DNA from: MWEH01 sp035409945
Lineage (GTDB): Bacteria > Bacillota > Clostridia > Christensenellales > DTU072
Reading direction: 5' to 3'
Length of the DNA stretch: 64,000 nt
NCBI GenBank assembly: GCA_035409945.1
Contig: DAONQC010000002.1
Location: 1-64,000 of the forward strand
This document shows, piece by piece, positions 35,645 to 44,814 of this stretch. The number at the start of each line of letters is the position of its first letter. Within the stretch, counting starts at the first letter, position 1. A program made the position numbers and the translations under genes. Below the pieces are notes generated by a model. It was not told the DNA's origin and searched no databases. It worked only from the letters and a program-made list of their open reading frames with translations.

Positions 35645-36784
35645 ATGTACAATATTAGAACTTTAAACCCTATAAGCGACAAAATTTATGATGTTCTTGG
35701 CGATCAATATAGTGTATCAAGCGAAGACAACTCCCCTGATGCAATTTTAGTAAGGTCCTTTAAGATGCACACTTACCCTATCAATGAAAACCTTCTTGCT
35801 GTTGCAAGAGCAGGAGCTGGTGTAAATAATATTCCTATCCCTGAATTAACAGATAAAGGAATTGTTGTTTTTAATACACCGGGCGCTAATGCTAACGGTG
35901 TTAAAGAGCTTGTTATATGTGGCATGCTCATGGCAGTAAGAAACTTAAAAGAAGCTACGGAGTGGGCAGACTCATTAGACGGAAAAGAAGATGTTGCAGC
36001 ACTTGTTGAAAAAGGAAAAAGTGCATTTGTAGGTAGTGAATTAAATGGAAAGACTCTAGGCGTCATAGGCCTTGGTGCGATTGGAGCAAAAGTTGCAAAT
36101 AGTGCAGCAGCTCTCGGTATGAACATAATGGGATATGACCCATATTTATCAAGTGATAATAAATGCCTTTTAACTTGTGAAGTTAATTTCGTAAATGATG
36201 TAAATACAATATATAGAAATGCAGACATCATTACAATACATGTACCCCTACTTGATTCTACAAAAGATATGATTAACAAATTATCTCTTTCTTTTATGAA
36301 AAAGGGAGTGGTTATTGTTAATATGTCAAGAGCTGAACTTGTTAATAACGCTGACATGCTACTCGCATTAGAAGAAGGTCGTGTTCATAAATATGTTGTA
36401 GATTTTCCCACTTGTGAAACCGTAAATAAAAAAGGCGTGATAGCCATTCCACATTTAGGTGCATCCACCGAAGAATCAGAAGACAACTGTGCAATTATGG
36501 CTGCTTCTCAAATTAAAGATTACTTAGAAAACGGTATAATTGTAAATAGTGTTAACTTCCCTAAAATGACAACTAAACGGGTAACTAGTGTAAGGATTGC
36601 AGTAACATACAACACCGGAACTAAAGCACTAGACACAATTAAAAAAATTGCAACAAATGCTATGTTTAGTTATGCAGAAAGAGGATCTATTGGGTATGCC
36701 CTAATCGATGTCGAAAACTGTGACGATGTTGACATTGAAACCTTGAGTGAAACCGATGATATTTTAATGATAAGGATTATGTAA
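35645..36784 (+). CDS. serA: D-3-phosphoglycerate dehydrogenase
   Basis: 379 residues. The substrate and NAD-binding parts carry ARAGAGVNNIP, GANANGVKELV, the Rossmann GLGAIGAKVAN, the dehydrogenase block VNMSRAELVN and the catalytic His in IPHLGASTEES. The C-terminal ~65 residues (VRIAVTYNTGTKA onward) look like a small ACT domain, which in this family binds serine. It catalyses the first step of serine synthesis. ATG 35645 follows the serC stop by one base and uses GGAG within the serC end. No serB is adjacent. Confidence 0.95.
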   Translation: MYNIRTLNPISDKIYDVLGDQYSVSSEDNSPDAILVRSFKMHTYPINENLLAVARAGAGVNNIPIPELTDKGIVVFNTPGANANGVKELVICGMLMAVRNLKEATEWADSLDGKEDVAALVEKGKSAFVGSELNGKTLGVIGLGAIGAKVANSAAALGMNIMGYDPYLSSDNKCLLTCEVNFVNDVNTIYRNADIITIHVPLLDSTKDMINKLSLSFMKKGVVIVNMSRAELVNNADMLLALEEGRVHKYVVDFPTCETVNKKGVIAIPHLGASTEESEDNCAIMAASQIKDYLENGIIVNSVNFPKMTTKRVTSVRIAVTYNTGTKALDTIKKIATNAMFSYAERGSIGYALIDVENCDDVDIETLSETDDILMIRIM

Positions 36785-36828
36785 TTTATACAAACTTTAA
36801 CTAAAACCAAGCCGTCAGATTTTTAGCG

Positions 36829-37000
36829 TGACCCCATAATGTTGGACTTATTACCAGTAATGACTATGTGTTGTTGCTGGTATTTTTGTTGGTATTAATA
36901 CTCCCTTAGGGAATTCTTAGTTTCCCTGCTTTCAAGTTTCTATATTCTGCTGGGCTTAGATATCCCAGCCTTGCCTTTATTCTACCTTCGTGTAAGTCTT
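36829..37000 (-). mobile_element. remnant of an IS3-family insertion sequence (3' end)
   Basis: On the minus strand the frame ending at 36906 reads EGRIKARLGYLSPAEYRN before a stop, the C-terminus typical of IS3-family OrfB transposases (RIKxKLxxLSPxxYR). Beyond the stop lies TGACCCCATAATGTTGGAC (from 36829), which looks like a terminal inverted repeat. No 5' part of the element is present. The stop codon of the neighbouring 36,982-38,406 gene falls inside this remnant. Confidence 0.75.
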
Positions 37001-38406
37001 CTAGAAAGTCTTTTTGGTCTTCCTCTTTTCGATACAAGTGAATATGTAATAAAGAAAACAACAACTGATAAAGCTACTCCACCTGCTATGACACCCCAAA
37101 ATAAGCCATACGAGTAAAACTTCCCGTTAATGACATAGCCATTCTTAAACATTGAATCTTGTGAGGTTTCTTCATCTAATACAACAAAAAATATGCCGTC
37201 CGAATTAACTTTTGCGTTTATATTCCCTTTTCTTTCATTAGTTAGGATTTCTCTAAAAGTACCTTGCTCATTAAAATAGAAAAGTTTTACATTTTCATAT
37301 CTTTTTGGCTTAACGAATTCGATATTCATCTCCCCTGTAATATTTATATATTCACCATCTCTTTCTTTTAATTCTAGCTTTATTGGAATTGTCTTGACGG
37401 ATGAATAACCTGAAAGCGTAGTTAGTAATAAATCATATTCACTTTTTTTATCCTCTGTAAATGTCGCATTAGAAATACTTAAAATTATATCACTACCTTT
37501 TTTAGCATCGAGCGCATATTCGGATATCCCATACCTAATAATACTATCCATCCCAATTAAAATTTCTTTAATTTCTGTACTAAACTTGAGCTGCCCTTCA
37601 AGTTGCCTCATTAACCTATCTTCTAAACTCGTGACTTCCGAACTGTCTATATATGGTACCGTAAATGCCATTTCTAATTGAGAAAAGGTATCCTCAATTT
37701 CTCCCCACAACTTGGTGGTATACTGTGAACCATTATCAAGCGACTCATATAACGTAGCTAAATATCTTATTTCTGTTATATAGTCAAATACCGAATAAGT
37801 AAAGCTTAGGGTGTTTTGATTCCCTGCGTTATCTTCAGCAACGATTGTAAAGGATTTTCCTACTGCTTTATTTGTTAAATCAACTACATACTCCCCATTT
37901 ATATTTTCAAGAACATGTTCTAAACCATATAGCCAAACTTTCTTTATACCGCTATGCAAATCGCTTGTATTTACTTTTAATAAAATTTTCTCTTGGTCTC
38001 TTAGGTTTACTTGTAGACTGGCTCTTAAATCTGTTGGTTTTGTCTTATCTATATTCGTAATCGACTGTGCTATGTATTGACCGGCTTCATAATATGCCCT
38101 AATCTCTGTTTCGCCCTCGTCATCTATAACGAAAGGCCCCTCATAATCTTTAATAGAATATGGTGGTATTTGTTTCCAAACAGTTTGATATTTTCTATAT
38201 GTTACTGATTCAGGATAATTGATTGTAACCGTAACTGCTTGCGTCCAATCAGCCGTACTTAAAACAATTTCTGGAAATTCTGTAGCCTCGGCTTTAACCT
38301 CTTCCCCATTACTAAATGCCAGCGCACATAAAATTATAAGGCACAATAAACCCACACCTACAAGTAAACATATATTTTGTGTTTTACTAGACCCTATTTT
38401 TTTCAT
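36982..38406 (-). CDS. surface protein with Ig-like/OmpL47-type domain and C-terminal membrane anchor
   Basis: 474 residues. A signal or anchor helix lies at ~12-30. At ~100-125 the stretch ETEIRAYYEAGQYIAQSITNIDKTKPT matches the join seen in OmpL47-type repeats, and DNAGNQNTLSFTYSV closes a second beta domain. The middle is helical and then beta-rich and not recognised. A C-terminal membrane helix (~438-460) is followed by a basic tail SKRGRPKRLSRR. It is probably exposed on the cell surface; function unknown. The last codons and the stop overlap the IS3 remnant, so the original end may have been altered. The ribosome site is weak. Confidence 0.75.
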   Translation of the reverse strand: MKKIGSSKTQNICLLVGVGLLCLIILCALAFSNGEEVKAEATEFPEIVLSTADWTQAVTVTINYPESVTYRKYQTVWKQIPPYSIKDYEGPFVIDDEGETEIRAYYEAGQYIAQSITNIDKTKPTDLRASLQVNLRDQEKILLKVNTSDLHSGIKKVWLYGLEHVLENINGEYVVDLTNKAVGKSFTIVAEDNAGNQNTLSFTYSVFDYITEIRYLATLYESLDNGSQYTTKLWGEIEDTFSQLEMAFTVPYIDSSEVTSLEDRLMRQLEGQLKFSTEIKEILIGMDSIIRYGISEYALDAKKGSDIILSISNATFTEDKKSEYDLLLTTLSGYSSVKTIPIKLELKERDGEYINITGEMNIEFVKPKRYENVKLFYFNEQGTFREILTNERKGNINAKVNSDGIFFVVLDEETSQDSMFKNGYVINGKFYSYGLFWGVIAGGVALSVVVFFITYSLVSKRGRPKRLSRRLTRR

Positions 38407-38732
38407 ATCTTAACTAAAATCTTTTTACTAACCCTGTACTAACTAATATGGCTATCATTAGACTTAACTTTTCATAACTATTATTAAACCTGTCTTTTCA
38501 AAATTATCAGTATTGCCTTTCACAGTCGGGATGTTTTCGCACCGTTTTATTTAATGTAATTATAACACATATAATGATACGAATAACTATTTCGTAAAAG
38601 CATTTCTTTTCCTGTTCACAAATCCGTGAAACGTTTATCTTTAAACCGACCTGACTTACATCTTCCTACAATCCACTAGGTATCTAAGGTCTTAGTAAAA
38701 AATCAACATAATATATATTTAGCAACTGCACA
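38407..38732. other. spacer upstream of the 36.98-38.41 kb gene
   Basis: A TATAAT on the minus strand at 38564-38559 may be the -10 of the surface-protein gene, but no good -35 is visible. TTCAC-AAATCC-GTGAA forms a small hairpin near 38,610-38,630. The stretch has short degenerate repeats (CTAACCCTGTAC / TTAAACCTGTCT). No gene was seen. Confidence 0.3.
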
Positions 38733-39719
38733 TTACCACCGTTCAATTTCAGCTAGTTTGTTGTACCTAAACTGTTCATGTGTGCAAGATGCGTATACCA
38801 GTTTATCTTCTTGATATAAAGCTAAATCTTCAAATGGGATATCCATTGAAAAATCATCTTTAAACTTTAAAAGAAACTGTCTTGTTTCCTCATTTAACTT
38901 AAAATAATATATTATTGCAAGTGGACCTTCGGTTGCGTATGTTTTATAGGTTATTTGGTAATCTAAAAAATTATTCTTTAACTCTGGATACCTATCTAAT
39001 TGCTCCATAATCTTATTGTTTTTTTTGACTAGCATTAATTTATCAAGCTCTTCTTTTACATCAAGATGATAACCATAGCTAAAATAAAATTCCCAAAACA
39101 AATCATGTGGTTCGCTATACATTGTGTCATCACCTACATGGTCTGCAATAAAGCAATTTGAAAAGCCCATACGTTTATATTTTTTAAAATATTTTGATTT
39201 AAATGCCTTACATTCATTTGTTATATTAGCTTTTATTGTTTCAAAGCTATCAAGATTATATTCTTCCTTAACTTTTTCATACACCTTTTTTAATCTAGCA
39301 GTATCGCTTTCGACTAATTCACTATAAACAGTAGAAGCTTGAGTAGGTGACATATAAAAATCAGGTTTAAAGCCTATGACAAGTGAAAATTTATTACATT
39401 CTCCAAAACTTTTTAGTATAAATTCCATTGTAGCTGTTTCTAGCTCCTTATGAAACAAATAATCTTCAAGTTTAGTGAAGCCATTGATTGAAGAAACAGT
39501 GAACTCAGTCGGATTACCTAAGAAGGCAAATAGCGATTCGATATTCTCAAATAATTGTTCTCCATCGACCATATATCCAACAAAATATGCAGTTGGTGGG
39601 TAGTCATCAAAGCTATAATCAAATGCAGATTCAATACATATTTTGGTATCTTTATGAACCATCTTAAGACCTGCAGTTTGTATATATTTTTTAAAATCAT
39701 CTCTTGTCAAATTAAACAT
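38733..39719 (-). CDS. cytoplasmic protein of unknown function
   Basis: About 328 residues, not recognised. There is no signal peptide or membrane segment. It is rich in Phe, Tyr, Lys and Glu, with a predicted helical middle (KKVYEKVKEEYNLDSFETI). I prefer ATG 39719, with GGAG seven bases upstream; ATG 39731 is also in frame and would add four residues. It stands alone between a surface protein and sdaA, and neither neighbour suggests a role. Confidence 0.8.
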   Translation of the reverse strand: MFNLTRDDFKKYIQTAGLKMVHKDTKICIESAFDYSFDDYPPTAYFVGYMVDGEQLFENIESLFAFLGNPTEFTVSSINGFTKLEDYLFHKELETATMEFILKSFGECNKFSLVIGFKPDFYMSPTQASTVYSELVESDTARLKKVYEKVKEEYNLDSFETIKANITNECKAFKSKYFKKYKRMGFSNCFIADHVGDDTMYSEPHDLFWEFYFSYGYHLDVKEELDKLMLVKKNNKIMEQLDRYPELKNNFLDYQITYKTYATEGPLAIIYYFKLNEETRQFLLKFKDDFSMDIPFEDLALYQEDKLVYASCTHEQFRYNKLAEIERW

Positions 39720-39848
39720 TTTATTCTCCATTTCGGTAATAGTCTTGAATATATAACCTACTCCCTTCTTTTTAAACTTGCCTGCCTATTGGTGTTTATG
39801 CGTAAACATATAAGCACATCAAAACTGTCTAGATTTATGTAGTGCCGA

Positions 39849-39867
39849 AAACCATTCAATGGTTCTA
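39849..39867 (-). terminator. possible terminator of sdaA
   Basis: On the minus strand AACCAT-TGA-ATGGTT is followed by TTC. The stem is short and the T-tract poor. It lies about 45 bases after the sdaA stop. Confidence 0.35.
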
Positions 39868-39909
39868 TCTGGTTTATCGATCGGAATGCAAGCAGGCTGA
39901 CAGCAGTGC

Positions 39910-41103
39910 CTATTCTTTATAGAGTTTAGCTAAGCCACCTTCACTGGTTTCTCTATAAATTTTATTTAAATCTCTACCTGTTTCATACATTGTTTGAATT
40001 ATTGTATCTAAAGATATTTTTCTAGTGTGGGTTAAAAAATTAGCTAGGTTGAGGCAGTTAATAGACCTCATCGCAGCAACTGCGTTTCTCTCAATGCAAG
40101 GAATTTGGACCAACCCCTTAACCGGATCACAAGTTAAACCTAGATGGTGTTCTATGGCAATTTCTGCAGCGTATTCTATTTGATCAATATCCATCTCAAA
40201 TAATTCAGCAAGTGCTGCAGCACCCATCGAACATGCACTGCCTATTTCCGCTTGACAGCCACATTCAGCTCCGCTTATTGAAGCGTTAGACTTAATCAAG
40301 TTACCAATCAATCCTGCTGTTGCAAGTGCTTTAATTATACGCTCGTCTTTAAAACCATGTTTTTGTTGCATATAGTAAAGCACCGCTGGTAGCACTCCGC
40401 AAGCACCACACGTAGGTGCAGTTACAATAACTCCTCCTGCAGCATTCTGTTCCGCAATTGCAAACGCATACGAACAAACCATTCTGCTTTCTCTTGTTTC
40501 TGGAGCTTCATCAATATGCCTTTGATTAAAAAGCACCTTGGCTTTACGCTGTACTCCAAGTCCTCCTGGAAGAATTCCAGTAGATTTTAACCCTACTTTT
40601 AGACTAGTCTTCATATGCTCCCAAACTTCCTCTAGATATTCCCATATATCTGGCTCGGTCTGAAACACATAATCACATAATCTAATCTCTTTTTCGTCGC
40701 AGTAGTCTTTTATTTCTTCAAAGGTTTTTAGAGAGTATACCGTGACGGGTGCAATATATTCTTCATTTTCAAACTTAATTTCACCGCCACCGATACTATA
40801 TACTCGCTCCACAATATTTACATCTTCTTTAGTTTGAATTATAAAATCTAAAGTGTTTGGGTGTTTTATATCACTAGTTATAATATCAAATGTTATATCA
40901 GTATTCTCACCTAAAACCTGTTTAAGAGCCCTATCTGTTCCATGTCCTTTGCCTGTTAACGCTAACGAACCATATAAAATTACATCAATTTTCTTGGCGT
41001 CTTCATACCTATCAGATATTATCTTCGCTGCCTTTTCCGGTCCCATTGTATGTGAGCTTGATGGCCCAATTCCTATCCTATATAACTCCCTTAACGATTG
41101 CAT
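39910..41103 (-). CDS. sdaA: L-serine ammonia-lyase, single-chain iron-sulfur type
   Basis: 397 residues combining the beta (N-terminal) and alpha (C-terminal) parts that are separate subunits in Bacillus. The beta part begins GIGPSSSHTMGPEKAA. The alpha part has APTCGACGVLPAVL and SGAECGCQAEIGSACSMGAAAL, whose cysteines hold the [4Fe-4S] cluster. It deaminates serine to pyruvate and ammonia. It is shorter than the ~450-residue enteric SdaA. GGAGAGG precedes the ATG. With serC/serA 4 kb away, this gives synthesis and breakdown of serine in one region, although on opposite strands. Confidence 0.94.
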   Translation of the reverse strand: MQSLRELYRIGIGPSSSHTMGPEKAAKIISDRYEDAKKIDVILYGSLALTGKGHGTDRALKQVLGENTDITFDIITSDIKHPNTLDFIIQTKEDVNIVERVYSIGGGEIKFENEEYIAPVTVYSLKTFEEIKDYCDEKEIRLCDYVFQTEPDIWEYLEEVWEHMKTSLKVGLKSTGILPGGLGVQRKAKVLFNQRHIDEAPETRESRMVCSYAFAIAEQNAAGGVIVTAPTCGACGVLPAVLYYMQQKHGFKDERIIKALATAGLIGNLIKSNASISGAECGCQAEIGSACSMGAAALAELFEMDIDQIEYAAEIAIEHHLGLTCDPVKGLVQIPCIERNAVAAMRSINCLNLANFLTHTRKISLDTIIQTMYETGRDLNKIYRETSEGGLAKLYKE

Positions 41104-41250
41104 AAAAACCTCTCCAAAAGCTTAATATTTCTATCCTAATGTATTCTATCACTAAGGGGAAAATAAGTCATACAAATATCGACATAAAGGTACACACTTA
41201 GCGTTTTTACAAGCTAAATAAAAATAATAACTCTAATTTTACAAACTATT
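41104..41250. other. sdaA upstream spacer
   Basis: No gene and no clear promoter were recognised in this AT-rich stretch. Confidence 0.3.
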
Positions 41251-41254
41251 TGAT

Positions 41255-41466
41255 TTTTTATACTTTCTTCACTATTTTTTTAAACCCAGCACCTTTAATG
41301 CGAGAAGCATAATCTAAAGGAGAGCCTAGAAATTGAGATAATAATCCACTAGGAATTTGTTAGTATTTACGGTTTTTATGCCACCTATCCTGCCTTTCTA
41401 AACCCAGCATTTTGAACATAAACAGCATACGCTAAACGGAATGGGTAAGTGGAATGTTGAACATAT
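41255..41466 (-). repeat. two decayed copies of the FAD-oxidoreductase 3' end
   Basis: Copies at ~41,265-41,360 and ~41,380-41,466 match the last ~90 bases of the adjacent gene, offset by 118 and 111 bases. The left copy is still open on the minus strand: FLGSPLDYASRIKGAGFKK and on to a stop, against FPDSPSGYDAWVQKAEAIWK in the gene. The right copy reads AYAVYVQNAGFRKAG-stop. These look like diverged C-termini rather than random sequence. Confidence 0.8.
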
Positions 41467-42816
41467 TTATGCCATCTTCCCTACTTTTTTCCAAATTGCT
41501 TCGGCTTTTTGAACCCAAGCATCATAGCCAGAGGGAGAATCTGGGAAATTGAGATATAGTTTTTTAAGTTTACCACCTAGAGATAAGCCTTCTTTTAATT
41601 TCTTTAAAGTTGCAAAGCTTATGTTCCCAGTCAGGAGTCCGCCTAATATACCAAATAATATATGTAAAATATCCTTTAGTGACATTTTTATATCAGGACT
41701 CTCTGCAAGACTATTTAAAAGTTTTTCCGAGAAAATAATATCCTTTTTGAAAAAGTACTCAAACTCATCTTTAGTTGCACGAACTGCTTTGGTTAAGATA
41801 GCTCGTGTCGATGCAAAATCTGCGCCCTGCTTTTGGTTATACTCTTTATTAATAACCCAAAGAGCCTCTTTACTCGTATCGTTATTTGCTAAGGCTTTAC
41901 CAAGAACTCTTGTAGCAATCACCATTTGAACCATACTGCTAGTTACTCCTTCTCCATTATTAGGTTTCGTAAGGCAAGCAGCATCGCCACTGACTATAAA
42001 ATTGTCTGCAACAAAAGAGTATGGTGGACGAGTATATGGAGTAGTGCCTCTTTCATAATGCGTAATCTGATGTTCGGGAAGTTTGACCGTTTGCTCAAAC
42101 TCTTTATATATACCTTCTGCATACTCATAACTGTGACAAGCACCTATGCCTATGATAGCGCCCTCCGGGTCCATCTGCGGTGCAATCCAAGTTTTGTAAT
42201 ATGGATAGCCAGTGTTTCCAATTAAGTAATCCTTTTCATTTAATAATTTTACATACCTTAAGATAACATAAAACTTATCTTCATCAGAGATATCGAAGGT
42301 TTCAACACCGTAGTCTTTTGGTAATTTCTTTCTTGCTGCAGATGTTACCCCTGAACAGTCAACGACCACTCTGCCTAAAACGTTTTTTTCTTGCCCTTCA
42401 GTACTATATTTAATTCCAGATATCTTGCCGCCTTCATAAATAAAATCTTCAAAACTTGCAGCGTACTCAAATTCCGCGCCCTTTTCTTCAGCCCAACGGT
42501 TCATAAGCGCAATATACTCAGGCATATGCATGCCCACAACTTTGTCTTTTGTGAGTTTAGGGAAATTATCATAGGGAGATTTTGTGTAGCCATTTTCGTA
42601 CTCGAAGGCGTATATTGGATTTCCCTCTTCGACAACGGGAAGTCCAAAAGTTGCAAAATCTTTTTTACACACATGAAAAATATCCAACCTTCTTCCTAAT
42701 TTATCTTGAGACAATCTCTCAATGACCTTTACTGTAAACCCTTGTTCAGCCATTTTACGTGCAAAAAACGAGCCAGAGGTCGCAGCTCCTATAATTATTA
42801 CATCGTATTTTTTCAT
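41467..42816 (-). CDS. FAD-dependent oxidoreductase of the geranylgeranyl-reductase-like group
   Basis: 449 residues. The N-terminal Rossmann motif VIIIGAATSGSFFARKMAE is followed by an E at the end of the second strand (KVIER). VVVDCSGVTSAARKKL is the second FAD motif, and VSGDAACLTKPNNGEGVTS is the third, as in geranylgeranyl reductase and FixC-type flavoproteins. The substrate is unknown. ATG 42816 is chosen because GGAGG lies six bases upstream; the in-frame TTG at 42831 overlaps that site. It is monocistronic as far as can be seen. Confidence 0.88.
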   Translation of the reverse strand: MKKYDVIIIGAATSGSFFARKMAEQGFTVKVIERLSQDKLGRRLDIFHVCKKDFATFGLPVVEEGNPIYAFEYENGYTKSPYDNFPKLTKDKVVGMHMPEYIALMNRWAEEKGAEFEYAASFEDFIYEGGKISGIKYSTEGQEKNVLGRVVVDCSGVTSAARKKLPKDYGVETFDISDEDKFYVILRYVKLLNEKDYLIGNTGYPYYKTWIAPQMDPEGAIIGIGACHSYEYAEGIYKEFEQTVKLPEHQITHYERGTTPYTRPPYSFVADNFIVSGDAACLTKPNNGEGVTSSMVQMVIATRVLGKALANNDTSKEALWVINKEYNQKQGADFASTRAILTKAVRATKDEFEYFFKKDIIFSEKLLNSLAESPDIKMSLKDILHILFGILGGLLTGNISFATLKKLKEGLSLGGKLKKLYLNFPDSPSGYDAWVQKAEAIWKKVGKMA

Positions 42817-43315
42817 ATTAATATCCTCCAATTAAATAAATCTCAAATCTGCTATGACATAGTGACCTAGATATATTCAACAAAATTGCAGAATTCTAAT
42901 TATATTTTAGCACATTTTTAAAAACATAAAACATACACATTGGTTTATACAAAACAAATACTTTTAATTAGTCGCCATAGCAGGAAGAATGGAAAGTCAC
43001 CAGGCACGAAAATTTATCAAACAAGCGTAATGTCCAGACCAAAGCAAATACTTACATATCACGACCAAACAACTTCAAAAGAAAAGACAGATAACGCTAC
43101 AAACTTTTTTTCCATCAACCAAACCTAAGATTGTAATTTTTTAAAAATATGATTTTTTCTATTTTGACCTACCTTCCACTAGTTTCCGTAGATTTATAGC
43201 TTGTTATAACTGGTTTGGGTGCCTATTGTGAAGTAACAATAATTTATGCATAAAAATAGTGTTTTTAACTACTCAAAATTTGCAAATTTGCTTTATTAAA
43301 ATCCCCGATTCTCCA
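42817..43315. other. spacer between the FAD oxidoreductase and whiA
   Basis: A loose repeat is visible: ACAAAACAAATACTTTTA (~42,951) and ACCAAAGCAAATACTTACA (~43,037). A small plus-strand ORF across it (42,940-43,128) has no ribosome site and I do not call it. No RNA gene was recognised. Confidence 0.4.
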
Positions 43316-43343
43316 TTGACTTATATGATTTTTGGTGTATACA
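43316..43343 (+). promoter_or_regulatory. likely whiA promoter
   Basis: TTGACT (43316-43321), a 16-base spacer and TATACA (43338-43343) with TG before it. This would give a leader of about 150 bases. Confidence 0.5.
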
Positions 43344-43502
43344 ATATATAGACAACAAGTATTTTCATCGGTTGTTTATGCTTTTTAATTTTGTTAAAGT
43401 AAATGTACTATTAGTTCTAAACTTTAGATGCTTAAAAACCTTGAAACTATTTTTTCACTTGAGCAAAAATAATATGAACATTACTACATTGGAGGAGTTT
43501 AA

Positions 43503-44453
43503 TTGTCGATAATATCATCAGCACGAAAAGAAATATTAGCATCGCTAAATACAGATAAAACTGATAAATGTGCTTTTTTACACGGTGCCTTTAGAGGTCT
43601 TGGTTATTTTTCATTATCCTCTACTGGCATTACTATGGTTATGGAAACTAGTGATTTAGAGCTAATACAAAAATGTGCTGACATAGTTAATGACTTAACG
43701 AGCGAGTATCCACAAATTATCAAAAAAACAACCTCTGCTAAAGCAAAAATACCTACTTATGGTCTTAAAATAAGCAAAGAGAAAACATCAAAACTACTTG
43801 TTGACTTAGGGTTTGGTCAAGATGAAATACCATCATTATCCAATAGAATAGATTTTTCTTTTTTCGGTAACGAGATAAAAATGAAATCGCTTCTAAAAGG
43901 ATTGTTTTTAGCTACGGGGACATTATCTGCTCCAGCTAACGCTAGAAATGCAAAAAGTTCGGGCTATCATTTAGAAATGAGAATATGCTCCGAAACATTA
44001 GCACTTGACTTAATTACCCTACTTTCAAAATTTAATATCATTGCCAAAACTAGAGCGAGGAATAATTTCTATACGATATACATAAAAGATGCTGAAATTA
44101 TTTCTGACTTTTTAGCTGCTACAGATGCCTTTCAAACCCTATTTAAGTTACAAGACTTAATAATGGTAAGATCTGTTAGCAATGATAGCAACAGAGGTAC
44201 AAATTGTAATGTTGCAAATATTAATAAAGCTATTGATGCTTCTGCAAAACAAACTCATGCCATTAAAGTGTTACAAAAACACAAAAAGTTTAATGACTTA
44301 GAGCCCAATTTAAGACTCACAGCCACATTACGACTTGAACACCCCGAACTTACTTTGATGGAACTTGCTAATATGATAGGTGTTTCTAAAAGCTGTATCA
44401 ATCATAGAATGAGAAAAATACTTTCTTTAGCTGACGAGTTAGAGACAAAATAG
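43503..44453 (+). CDS. whiA: DNA-binding protein WhiA
   Basis: 316 residues. The N-terminal half is the degenerate LAGLIDADG homing-endonuclease fold (HGAFRGLGYFS; KGLFLATGTLSAP; SSGYHLEMRI). The C-terminal helix-turn-helix is LTLMELANMIGVSKSCINHRMRKI. WhiA controls sporulation genes in Streptomyces and affects division and chromosome segregation in Bacillus. The start is TTG 43503, supported by GGAGGAG seven bases upstream. The usual partners rapZ (yvcJ) and yvcK are not adjacent, which is atypical. Confidence 0.92.
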   Translation: MSIISSARKEILASLNTDKTDKCAFLHGAFRGLGYFSLSSTGITMVMETSDLELIQKCADIVNDLTSEYPQIIKKTTSAKAKIPTYGLKISKEKTSKLLVDLGFGQDEIPSLSNRIDFSFFGNEIKMKSLLKGLFLATGTLSAPANARNAKSSGYHLEMRICSETLALDLITLLSKFNIIAKTRARNNFYTIYIKDAEIISDFLAATDAFQTLFKLQDLIMVRSVSNDSNRGTNCNVANINKAIDASAKQTHAIKVLQKHKKFNDLEPNLRLTATLRLEHPELTLMELANMIGVSKSCINHRMRKILSLADELETK

Positions 44454-44814
44454 TCTCATCATAAGTGGTATAATTGATTTGCACCCTATTTTACATCACT
44501 GAAACTGCGAAACAACAAAAAAATAACGGTATGATAATTAAGTGCAAAACAAAATATACATAAAATATTACTTACTAACCATATGGTAACCCAAGCATAA
44601 AATAATGTTGATAACCGCATAATAAGTTACGCATAGAAGAAATTGTAATAGTATTGTTAAACACATAATAGTTAAGTATTAAATAATATCGCTAACTGCA
44701 TAATAATTAAGGTGTACGATATATAAAAATACTACTAAATATAGTCCAACATAAAAAATATTGTTGCTAACCATTATCGGTTAAATTCTAACAACATTAT
44801 TACGAGGAAAACAC
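44454..44814 (+). repeat. dnaE upstream spacer with degenerate short repeats
   Basis: Four diverged units share the pattern AATAxTxTTGxTAACxxCATAAT: about 44,598, 44,647, 44,680 and 44,754. Parts (ATAACCGCATAATAAGTTAC) resemble the galT-upstream unit (ATAACCGCATAGTATGTTAC). A TGGTATAAT at 44,466-44,474 is a possible -10, but its -35 is not clear. Confidence 0.55.

Noticed and set aside
35773..36357. 194-residue minus-strand ORF
   Set aside because: Antisense to serA, with no independent start signal.
42940..43128. 62-residue ORF upstream of whiA
   Set aside because: It starts with TTG, has no ribosome site and shows repeat-like composition.
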